From contig JAITWS010000025.1 of the NCBI GenBank assembly GCA_031285185.1, forward strand, positions 1 to 33,983: DNA of 33,983 nt. The letters run 5' to 3'. Below, one piece after another: positions 19,844-28,157 of the stretch. This DNA comes from Methylobacillus sp. (GTDB lineage: Bacteria; Pseudomonadota; Gammaproteobacteria; Burkholderiales; Methylophilaceae). Each line of letters starts with the position of its first letter. Within the stretch, counting starts at the first letter, position 1. The translations under genes and the position numbers were made by a program. The notes below the pieces were generated by a model that saw nothing but the letters and a program-made list of their open reading frames with translations, ran no database searches and was not told the origin of the DNA.

Positions 19844-20418
19844 TTTTCCATCAACACCGACTCGATCGTCAAATCATAATTGTAATAGGCGTTCCTGAAC
19901 CAAGTGACACCCTGCCAGCGATCCTGTGAGTCGTAGCGTATGAAAATAATTTGCTCGCCGTTATGCGAATAGATGCGCTCCTGCCCGTCTTCCCGCACTT
20001 CCCATGATGATGGCAGTTTTGAGCGGATGACATCCAGTGGCCAAAAAGCCAATTGCATGTTCTCCAGAACATCTTGCGCCTGAACCTGTTGCGGCAGCAT
20101 GGCGTGCCGCCATGAATCGAGATTTGCTCCGTCATATGTCAAGCTCAGCACTCTTTTTCCCATTACCATGCCAACCAGATCAATGGTATTTTCGTCTGCC
20201 TCAACAGCAACTTCAATAACATGCGAGACATTTTCACGCTTGAATGTCAGGTGTTGTTGAGCAACAAGTGTTGCACCAAGCGTAGCGGGCGGCAGCAGCA
20301 CTCCGGGCTGCCCCGTGCGATCTTGGGGTATCGCGGGGGTGCATCCTTCCAGCAGAACGATGAGAAAACTGCCAAGCAGGAAGTGATACCAAAAGCAGAA
20401 AAATTTTTCTCTTCTCAT
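19840..20418 (-). CDS. DUF3261-like outer-membrane lipoprotein (ApeN-like)
   Basis: Lipoprotein signal MRREKFFCFWYHFLLGSFLIVLLEGC; located between MMPL exporter and KS as in APE clusters. Confidence 0.7.
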   Translation of the reverse strand: MRREKFFCFWYHFLLGSFLIVLLEGCTPAIPQDRTGQPGVLLPPATLGATLVAQQHLTFKRENVSHVIEVAVEADENTIDLVGMVMGKRVLSLTYDGANLDSWRHAMLPQQVQAQDVLENMQLAFWPLDVIRSKLPSSWEVREDGQERIYSHNGEQIIFIRYDSQDRWQGVTWFRNAYYNYDLTIESVLMEK

Positions 20419-22764
20419 CTATTCGCGTCCAAAAAATGGGACAAACAGCCAGACCAGCGTCAACCCCGCCAGCAAAGTTAATCCGAAAGAATGCAGCACC
20501 GGCGTTGCGCTTAACGACAGCAATCCGAAAGAAAGCAACGCCGTTACGGCACAAAGCCCGATTTCAACCCAAGTGTAGCCCTTGTCACCTGATACCTTTT
20601 CCTGCCAAAAAATACCATAATCCACTCCCAGCCCCAGCAACAGCATGAATCCCACCATGGTGAACAGTTGCAGATTTTGTCCGGTCAAACCCAGTATTCC
20701 AAGCGTTCCGATACCTGCAAATATCGTTGGTGCAATTACCTGCCAGCTACGCTTCCGATAGCGGATGAACAGCAAGGCGAATACAGCGACGTAAGCCAGC
20801 AGCACAGCCCATCCCATGTAGTGCCGATATGTACGCAAGACAGAAGAAATCTCCTCCACCTTGTCTACCCACTGAACGCCATCCATCCCGTTTGCCAATG
20901 CAATCAGGGCTGGCATATCTTTGCGCGAGATGTTCTTGAGCAGTACGATGCTGGCATATTCATCACCCACATTGCCAATCCATAAATGCCGAACCGTCTC
21001 ACTGATGGGGGTAGATAAAAACTGCTCCAGCGTCAATTCAGTATCGGTCTTTGTGATACGCTCACGCATGGTCGTGACCCATTGCGCGTCTTCGCCGATT
21101 GCCGTAGCAAGAGCTGGCAGCACCTCCCGGTTGTCCAAAAGTTTTTCTTTTATCAAATCACGATTTGCCATTTGAGTCGCGCGAGAAGGTATCCAGTTGG
21201 AAACCGCTTGATAGCCACTGATGACGCCTCGCGATATCAGTATGCCCAAGCGATCTTTCAGGGCTTCTTCCCGTAAAAGCACCTGCTCGGCAGAGTTTCC
21301 CCGCACAATATAGAATTGCGCGGCGGCGGGCATATCCAGCAGATGACTTATTTTTATCTGGTCATCAATCAGATATTTGGGCGGATTTTGCAACAGACGC
21401 ACATCGTCATTCGCGCGCAGTAAAATAATGCCGGGAATGGCAAGTCCGACAAAGATTAAAGCGACAATCAGCGTTGCCCGATTCATTCCAAGCGCAGGTA
21501 ATTTCGTCAATAAATTTCTGTAATATGGCCACGGCGCGCGTTGTTTCGTAAAGTTTGCCCGCGCCATGACAGGGAACCAGCAAAGAATCGTCATCCACGC
21601 AAACAGCAGACCAACCGTTGAAAATAGCGCCATCTGCTGCAAACCCGGGAAAGGCATGAAACCCAGCATCATGTAGCCTGTCACCGTCATGCCGAAAATC
21701 AGAATCATGCTGGGTAGCAGGCGTCTCAGCACAGACCACGAGGCCTCTTCCGGATTTGAAACGGCACGGTTACACAGGAAAAAAATCCCGTAATCCTGCG
21801 CCACGCCCAAAAGACTTGCACCAAAAACCAGCGTGAGCATGTGAATCTGCCCGAAAATCAGCGAACAAACCGATACAGCACCGATGCACCCTACAATCAC
21901 CGAAAGCCAAATCATCAAAATAGACTTGATGGTACGGAAGGTCACCCAAAGCAAAAGCGCAACTCCAAACAAGGAACCCAAACCGATGATGGATATTTCT
22001 TTTTGTGCCTGCGCGCTGCCCGCCGCAGCATAAAGCAAAAAACCGGTAGAAAGCACATCAATATCGGTCTTTGCTCCCTGTGCAGTATCCCTGGCCGCCC
22101 TTTCCGCCTGTTTCAGCACCGGCATGGTTTTTTCTGCTGTTTCCAGAGAAAATGCTTTCGCTTTCAGGGTCATCAGCACCAGAATATAGTAGCGATCCCC
22201 CTCCTGCACAAACAGCCTGCCTTCGCGCGGGCGCACCGGTGTTTCGCTGGCACGGTTCATCAGCCAACCACCAAACAGGTCAAAAGGATCATCCTGCCAT
22301 GCGCCTGCCTTGGGGCCTCCAACGGGGCTGTACAGCTTCATCAACGATGTTTCCAACCATTGCCGGGATGTTCTTGTTTCCAGCAATTTTCTTTGATCCG
22401 GTGTCAGCAAGCGCAAGTGGTGATCGTTGAAAAGCGCGATCCACTCACTTTGATCCCGATTCATTGATGGGTTGATTTCCAGCAAATTCGTCTGCGTGCG
22501 AATAACTCCCGTATATGCATCTGCTGCCGCTACCGCCTCTTCCCACTTCTCTGCTCCGACCAGAACCACCACATGCTGCTCTGCCGCATCCAGCATTTGC
22601 GTAAAAGCGCGTTGCATAACGGGATCATGATTTTGCGTCGGCAAGAGCGCCAGCATGTTGCTGTCCGGGTGGATGCGATCATGCAGGAATAAAAAAATCG
22701 TATGCCCCAGAAAAACGCATACGATCAGCATCCATGCCAGCGAAAGGAAGCGTGGATTACTCAT
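20419..22764 (-). CDS. MMPL/RND-family exporter (ApeM-like)
   Basis: Two sets of TM helices, GASLLGVAQDYGIFFLCNRAV and LLLGLGVDYGIFWQEKVSG repeats. Start at MSNPRF (22764), overlapping the upstream stop. Confidence 0.88.
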   Translation of the reverse strand: MSNPRFLSLAWMLIVCVFLGHTIFLFLHDRIHPDSNMLALLPTQNHDPVMQRAFTQMLDAAEQHVVVLVGAEKWEEAVAAADAYTGVIRTQTNLLEINPSMNRDQSEWIALFNDHHLRLLTPDQRKLLETRTSRQWLETSLMKLYSPVGGPKAGAWQDDPFDLFGGWLMNRASETPVRPREGRLFVQEGDRYYILVLMTLKAKAFSLETAEKTMPVLKQAERAARDTAQGAKTDIDVLSTGFLLYAAAGSAQAQKEISIIGLGSLFGVALLLWVTFRTIKSILMIWLSVIVGCIGAVSVCSLIFGQIHMLTLVFGASLLGVAQDYGIFFLCNRAVSNPEEASWSVLRRLLPSMILIFGMTVTGYMMLGFMPFPGLQQMALFSTVGLLFAWMTILCWFPVMARANFTKQRAPWPYYRNLLTKLPALGMNRATLIVALIFVGLAIPGIILLRANDDVRLLQNPPKYLIDDQIKISHLLDMPAAAQFYIVRGNSAEQVLLREEALKDRLGILISRGVISGYQAVSNWIPSRATQMANRDLIKEKLLDNREVLPALATAIGEDAQWVTTMRERITKTDTELTLEQFLSTPISETVRHLWIGNVGDEYASIVLLKNISRKDMPALIALANGMDGVQWVDKVEEISSVLRTYRHYMGWAVLLAYVAVFALLFIRYRKRSWQVIAPTIFAGIGTLGILGLTGQNLQLFTMVGFMLLLGLGVDYGIFWQEKVSGDKGYTWVEIGLCAVTALLSFGLLSLSATPVLHSFGLTLLAGLTLVWLFVPFFGRE

Positions 22765-23389
22765 ACATCGCGGCTTCACGGGTGGCAGCAGCAGCTTCGC
22801 CGGTCAAAATGGCTGAAAACACGATTTGCGTTTTATCACCATTGCCTTCTTCTATTTGGATGTTTTTCACATATTGGTCGCCAGCGACCGACACCTTGTC
22901 AATGGCTTTTCTCAAGCCTGCATCCCGCGCCGAGAGTTGTACCTGCCAATTGTTTTTTGTCATGGCAGGTGCAACATTGAAATAGGTTTCAAGCGGGCTG
23001 AAGTCACCGGCAATCAGGGAAAAAATAATACGGTTGATGGTTTGGATAGCCGGTTCTTTTTCCGTGCTCATACGCATTGTCGTATCACCCTGGTACTGCT
23101 GCACAATCTCGTTTTTTGTGATGCGGATCGTGCTGTCAAACGGTTTTGTCGCGTGCCAAACTATTCCTTTGTCTTGTGCAACGCAAAAACGGCCACTGGA
23201 AAGCAGCGGTTTTTTCATGCCAACCAGCGTTTTTTTCTGTTCAAACTGCCCGCATAACATATCCGGTTTGGCAATGGTCTCCTGTATCCGGGCCATAACA
23301 CCATCCGCGCGGGCAGGAAGGCAATACAGCAACAGACACAATAACGCACATCTGAACAGGAGGGGATGGAATATCGAGGTGTATTTCAT
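22757..23389 (-). CDS. LolA-like outer membrane lipoprotein carrier protein (ApeL-like)
   Basis: Signal peptide then LCGQFEQKKTLVGMKKPLLSSGRFCVAQDKGIVWHATKPFDSTIRITKNEIVQ, typical of the LolA-like fold. Confidence 0.82.
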   Translation of the reverse strand: MKYTSIFHPLLFRCALLCLLLYCLPARADGVMARIQETIAKPDMLCGQFEQKKTLVGMKKPLLSSGRFCVAQDKGIVWHATKPFDSTIRITKNEIVQQYQGDTTMRMSTEKEPAIQTINRIIFSLIAGDFSPLETYFNVAPAMTKNNWQVQLSARDAGLRKAIDKVSVAGDQYVKNIQIEEGNGDKTQIVFSAILTGEAAAATREAAMYE

Positions 23390-23820
23390 GGGGCTTTGAT
23401 CCCCAGTTTTTCAAAAAGTATCGGCGGCGACATGAAACACATTTCTCGTGTACGCATATCAACCGCAACCTGTATTGTCGTTGCCCGATTGATGCGCTGC
23501 CCGGTTTGCACATCGGTGATCAGGTAATCAATTTTCAACCGGTTTTCCCATTCGACAATTTCGGCACGAATTTTCAGATGTTGTCCAAAACAGGCAGGAT
23601 TGATGTAGCGCAATCTCATATCAATGATAGGCCACGCATAACCGGACTCTTTCATTTGCACATAATTATAGTTAATCCCATCCAGCAGGGCGCAGCGCGC
23701 CAACTCCAGATAACGCGCATAATGCCCATGCCAGACAACCTCCATCGGATCGAGGTCATAGAAGTGCACCTGCGCTTCCACTTCCGCTACCAGGCAATTT
23801 GGTTTTGTCGCCTTACTCAT
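23386..23820 (-). CDS. 4-hydroxybenzoyl-CoA-type thioesterase (ApeK-like)
   Basis: VHFYDLDPMEVVWHGHYARYLELARCALLDGI: hotdog 4HBT motif (D-x-D-x-M-x-V-V-x-H-x-Y). Start at MSKATKP (23820). Confidence 0.88.
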   Translation of the reverse strand: MSKATKPNCLVAEVEAQVHFYDLDPMEVVWHGHYARYLELARCALLDGINYNYVQMKESGYAWPIIDMRLRYINPACFGQHLKIRAEIVEWENRLKIDYLITDVQTGQRINRATTIQVAVDMRTREMCFMSPPILFEKLGIKAP

Positions 23821-25360
23821 AGAGCGCCCAAGCCTCTGCACGAATTTTTGCCAACAGCTTATGCAAATCCTGATCCAACCGTCTATCCTCGCTAATCATC
23901 CCGATCTGTTCTTTGAGTGATGCCAGCATATTTTCCAGCGCAGGTGTCAGCGACACCCCATCGCTTTGTGTCTGGCGCAGGCCAACTCCCTGCATCACCG
24001 CAATCAATAATGCCGCCACCACTTGCTCAGTCAGATCCAGCACCCGCAAGCAATCACGCGCGGCAATGGTGCCCATGCTGACTTTATCCTGATTGTGGCA
24101 TTCTGTGGAACGGGAAAATACGGAAGCCGGCATCGTCAGTTTCAGCGCCTCTGCCGCCCATGCCGACACGCTGATCTGCAAGGCCTTCAATCCGTGATTG
24201 ATCGAAGCCTCGGCATCTGTCGCGCCTGACAGATTGGCAGGCAAGCCGTGATTGTAGCGAGTATCCACCAACAGTGCCATTTGCCGGTCAAGCAGGTCGG
24301 CAATATTCGCAATGGCGGTTTTCATGCTGTCCATGACAAAGGCAATATGGCCACCGTAAAAATGCCCGCCATGCAACACCTGCCCATGCTTTGCGTCAAT
24401 AACCGGGTTGTCGTTGACACTGTTCAGTTCATTTTCAATCCAGTTTTTAAACCATGGCATGGCATCCGCCAACACACCAATCACATGCGGCGCGCAACGA
24501 ATGGAATAACGATCCTGCAAGCGTTTTCCTTCGCGCGCTACGGCTGCGCCCAGATCACTACGCAGCCAGGCCGCAATCTGTTGTTGTCCCACGTGCGGTT
24601 TGACCGAAAAAAGCGTAGCATCAAAGTGTGCCGCATTGCCATCCAGCGCAACCGAAGCCATGGCAGTAATTCGGGTTGCCAATTGCATGACATAAGCCGC
24701 TCTTGCCCATGCAAGACAAGCCAGCCCCGTCATCACGGCGGTGCCATTCATAATGGCAAGCCCTTCCTTTGGGCGCAGCTTTAAAGGGGTAATCCCTGCC
24801 TCTGCCAGCGCAACCGCTGCATCAATGGCATTGCCGTCGCGCCAGACCTCTCTTTCGCCACAGAGAGCCGCCGCCAGATAAGAAAGTGGCGTCAAGTCAC
24901 CGCTTGCCCCAACAGAGCCTTCAGATGGAATCATCGGCAAAATATCCAGCTGCAAAAAACGCGTCAGTTGCTCTAGCAAACCGACACTGACACCAGACCA
25001 GCCTTTGCACAGCGATGTCAGCCGGGCAACCATGGCGGCACGCGTCTGCTCCGGGGTCAACATCGCTCCCAATCCGCAACCGTGAAAAGTGTACAGCCGA
25101 TGTGGCAGTTGCGCGCTCAATTCGGCAGATATGCTCACTGTGCAAGAGTCACCATAACCCGTTGTCACGCCGTAAATCTCACCATTTTTTTCCAGCAGTT
25201 GGTCTATGAATTCCGCGCCGCTTGTCACGGTTTCCCTGAAGGCGGAGCTATCCGATAACTGCACATTCACGCGCCTCATAGCGATGGCAATCACATCCTC
25301 GATGTGTACCTTGCTCGTATCAAAGGTAAACGTCCGTGCCGGGGGATCAGTGTGCGTCAT
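23813..25360 (-). CDS. Aromatic amino acid ammonia-lyase (HAL/TAL/PAL family)
   Basis: MIO-forming Ala-Ser-Gly in SVGASGDLTPLSYLAAALCG; YGVTTGYGDS; LNSVNDNPVID. Confidence 0.92.
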   Translation of the reverse strand: MTHTDPPARTFTFDTSKVHIEDVIAIAMRRVNVQLSDSSAFRETVTSGAEFIDQLLEKNGEIYGVTTGYGDSCTVSISAELSAQLPHRLYTFHGCGLGAMLTPEQTRAAMVARLTSLCKGWSGVSVGLLEQLTRFLQLDILPMIPSEGSVGASGDLTPLSYLAAALCGEREVWRDGNAIDAAVALAEAGITPLKLRPKEGLAIMNGTAVMTGLACLAWARAAYVMQLATRITAMASVALDGNAAHFDATLFSVKPHVGQQQIAAWLRSDLGAAVAREGKRLQDRYSIRCAPHVIGVLADAMPWFKNWIENELNSVNDNPVIDAKHGQVLHGGHFYGGHIAFVMDSMKTAIANIADLLDRQMALLVDTRYNHGLPANLSGATDAEASINHGLKALQISVSAWAAEALKLTMPASVFSRSTECHNQDKVSMGTIAARDCLRVLDLTEQVVAALLIAVMQGVGLRQTQSDGVSLTPALENMLASLKEQIGMISEDRRLDQDLHKLLAKIRAEAWALYE

Positions 25361-26315
25361 CGGTATTCCTTGCGGGCAAATGCCAAAAATCGTAAAAGTT
25401 AAACCATTGCAACGGTGTCTTCAGGCAATAATGCTCCAGCCTTCTGGCATAGGCCGCAGCCAGTTCAGCGCATATCGCATTCCTCTCCCGCCGCGACATA
25501 CGAATGACGCCATGAAAAAACTCAAAATGAATTTCATAGCCCTTTTCAGCAGGTATGGAAAATATCAGATATACCGGACATTGCAACAAATTCGCCAGTA
25601 TCCACGGTCCCACGGGGAACGGAGCATTTTCCCCAAGAAACGGCACCGTGGTCACGCGTGGATGGTCGGAAACCGGAATCCGGTCTCCGGCAATGACCAC
25701 AAATTCGCCTTGCCGGACTTTTTCTGCAAGCAGAATTGCTGTCGCGGGGGTTATTTCCGTTACCTGCATCAAATTCAGGCTGCTTTGCACATTGACTTCC
25801 TTGAGTAGCGCATTGAATTTCTCCGCATGTCGCGTATGTACCAGCATCGTAATTTTTAGCCCGGGGCGCTTGCCGGAAAGTAACTTGCACAATTCAAGAT
25901 TGCCAAAATGCGCGCATATCAAAAGGCAACCTGTTCCTTTGTCTATCAATTCCACCAACGGTTTTTCGCCGAAAAACATAACATCTTCCGTTCGAATCAA
26001 GCCATTCCAGACGCGCAGTGTATCCAAAAGATTTTCCGAAAACGCGACAAAATGTCGGAAAACAGCTGTCATTCCAGGGTCTGGCAAAGCTGGATGCTGC
26101 ATGTTTTTCACACGACGCAGATAATTTTTGGAAGCCAGTCGCGCTTCGGATTTTCGCAACAGATGCCATATCAAAATGGGATACATGACTATTCGGAAAG
26201 GCAGTTTTCCGAAAAAATAATTGACCTGGAACAGAAAGCGTATCCCCAGAACCGAAGTAACTTCCCTGATCTGCGCCCAGTGCTTTGGTTTTGATGTGTG
26301 ACGCGCGCTCATCAT
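25347..26315 (-). CDS. LpxL-like acyltransferase (C-terminal half of ApeJ-like function)
   Basis: GCLLICAHFGNLELCKLL, GEFVVIAGDRIPVSDHPRVTTVPFLGENAPFPVGPWILANLL. Start at MMSARHTSK (26315). Confidence 0.8.
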   Translation of the reverse strand: MMSARHTSKPKHWAQIREVTSVLGIRFLFQVNYFFGKLPFRIVMYPILIWHLLRKSEARLASKNYLRRVKNMQHPALPDPGMTAVFRHFVAFSENLLDTLRVWNGLIRTEDVMFFGEKPLVELIDKGTGCLLICAHFGNLELCKLLSGKRPGLKITMLVHTRHAEKFNALLKEVNVQSSLNLMQVTEITPATAILLAEKVRQGEFVVIAGDRIPVSDHPRVTTVPFLGENAPFPVGPWILANLLQCPVYLIFSIPAEKGYEIHFEFFHGVIRMSRRERNAICAELAAAYARRLEHYCLKTPLQWFNFYDFWHLPARNTDDAH

Positions 26316-27073
26316 CTTTTCCGTTTCCGTCGAAGCAGTTTCGGAATGCGTCGAAGCATCCCGAAAAACAGGCGCGCATGCATACCTGAAATTTGCACAT
26401 TGTCGCGCAGCATCTGAAAATGCGATACGCCGTCCTGAGGGTAATGAACCTTTGTGGGCAGATTGATTATTGGCGTCTCCTCCCAATACAGTCGCACGAT
26501 AATATCCGTATCAAAGGCCATGCGTTTTTCCAAGGGGTGGCGCTTAATCAGTGCTACGGCGCTGTTCAGCGGATAGAGTCGAAAACCGCACATTGAATCC
26601 CGTATGGTAAAAGACAGGGTGTTGATCCATGCCCAGGCATGCGTCAAGTATCGCCCATACAGTCGCAATTGAGGTACAGAGCCATCATAAATCGGATACC
26701 CGGCAACAACCGCTTCAGGATGCGCGCGTGCCATTTCCATAAAACGTGGAATATCATCCGTATCATGCTGCCCGTCCGCATCAATTTGCAGCGCATGGGA
26801 AAAGCCGGCTGAAAATGCTTGCTGCATACCGGTCATCACCGCAGCGCCTTTTCCCTCATTGCGCGCATGACGCGCAAGCATGATTTGCGACGAATGCTGC
26901 GCGGCAAGTTTTTCCAATACGGATGCACATGCCATATTGCTGCCGTCATCCACCAGCACGCAGGGAACATTGTGCGCCAGTACATGCTTAATCACGTTGC
27001 CGACCGCATGTTCGTGGTTATAGACGGGAATCAGGACACAAGGCTTGAACACGATTCGCCCAAAAGTAAACAT
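26312..27073 (-). CDS. Family 2 glycosyltransferase
   Basis: CVLIPVYNHEHAVGNVIKHVLAHNVPCVLVDDGS...ARHARNEGKGAAVMTGMQQAFSAGFSHALQIDADGQHD; DXD-like. Start at MFTFGR (27073). Confidence 0.87.
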   Translation of the reverse strand: MFTFGRIVFKPCVLIPVYNHEHAVGNVIKHVLAHNVPCVLVDDGSNMACASVLEKLAAQHSSQIMLARHARNEGKGAAVMTGMQQAFSAGFSHALQIDADGQHDTDDIPRFMEMARAHPEAVVAGYPIYDGSVPQLRLYGRYLTHAWAWINTLSFTIRDSMCGFRLYPLNSAVALIKRHPLEKRMAFDTDIIVRLYWEETPIINLPTKVHYPQDGVSHFQMLRDNVQISGMHARLFFGMLRRIPKLLRRKRKR

Positions 27074-28155
27074 CAGCCCGTTGTTTTGCGGACAAAACGC
27101 AGAAGTGAATGGCAAAAACCTATTCCGTCCCGCACCGAAAGCAACTGTAGCCCGGCCGCCTCACAAAGACGGATATAGACATCGCTTTCATAGATCTTGC
27201 TGTTGCCGCTGGCAATGGTTGTAAAGTAAGGCGAGGTATTGATCAGGCAATAAGCCGCGATATCATAACGTTGCCTGTCCCAGAAAGTGTCCATAATCAG
27301 CACCTGTCCGTTTTTCGCCAGCGCATTGACCGCTCGCTGCAAAATGGCGGAAATCATGGCTTCGGAAAAACAACTGAGAAACTGGCTCATCCAGATGACA
27401 TCCATTCCGCCCGGAAAGGGAGTATCCGTGTTAAGCATATCCACCGGATGCAGGTGCGCCCGATTTTCCAGCCCCGCTTTGAGTAGCGTTTCTTTTGCCA
27501 TTGCAAGTTGTTGAGGTAAGTCGAGCAAATGTAATTCAACGGAAGGATGCGCCTTTAATGCCGCAATGCTGAATTTTCCGGTATTTGCGCCAATGTCCAT
27601 GATATGCATGGGATTGGTCGCCAGAACATCCGGCATGATGGAGGGAAAGGAAATGTCCGAGTAATACTGATCGAATAGAAACCAGCTCTCTTTGGCAGGC
27701 TCCGGCATAACGGACATGCCCTCATACAAACTTGACCAATCTCCATGATGCCGAAGGCCTATGGGTTTTTCCTGATCGAGCGCCACATCCAGATCGAAAA
27801 GACCTTGATAACAAACATCGTGCATAAAGTTAAGATTGATTTGCGTGATTTTGTCCGTCAACACACAATAACCGGTCTTGTCCAACACATAATGACCGTT
27901 TTGCAATTTCACCACACCGGCGGACAGGCAACTTTCCAACACCACCTTCAGTGCATAGGCTGTCCACTGCCCTGTTTGCGCCAACGTCTCAACCGACAGC
28001 CCCAGCGAACCGGCTTTGGCCAGCGCCTCCAGCATTCCCCGTTTCCATGCGTAACGCACACACTGGAACACTATCGGGCCAAAGGCAATTTTTTGCGCGT
28101 CAAACCGCGCCTCAAAGGCGGTCTGTTTTTGGGATGAAAAGTCTTTATCAAGCAA
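27073..28155 (-). CDS. SAM-dependent O-methyltransferase-like protein
   Basis: N-terminal winged-helix dimerisation region and MDIGANTGKFSIAALKAHPSVELHLLDLPQQLAMAKE (SAM motif). TTG start at 28155. Confidence 0.82.
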   Translation of the reverse strand: MLDKDFSSQKQTAFEARFDAQKIAFGPIVFQCVRYAWKRGMLEALAKAGSLGLSVETLAQTGQWTAYALKVVLESCLSAGVVKLQNGHYVLDKTGYCVLTDKITQINLNFMHDVCYQGLFDLDVALDQEKPIGLRHHGDWSSLYEGMSVMPEPAKESWFLFDQYYSDISFPSIMPDVLATNPMHIMDIGANTGKFSIAALKAHPSVELHLLDLPQQLAMAKETLLKAGLENRAHLHPVDMLNTDTPFPGGMDVIWMSQFLSCFSEAMISAILQRAVNALAKNGQVLIMDTFWDRQRYDIAAYCLINTSPYFTTIASGNSKIYESDVYIRLCEAAGLQLLSVRDGIGFCHSLLRFVRKTTG

Positions 28156-28157
28156 GA

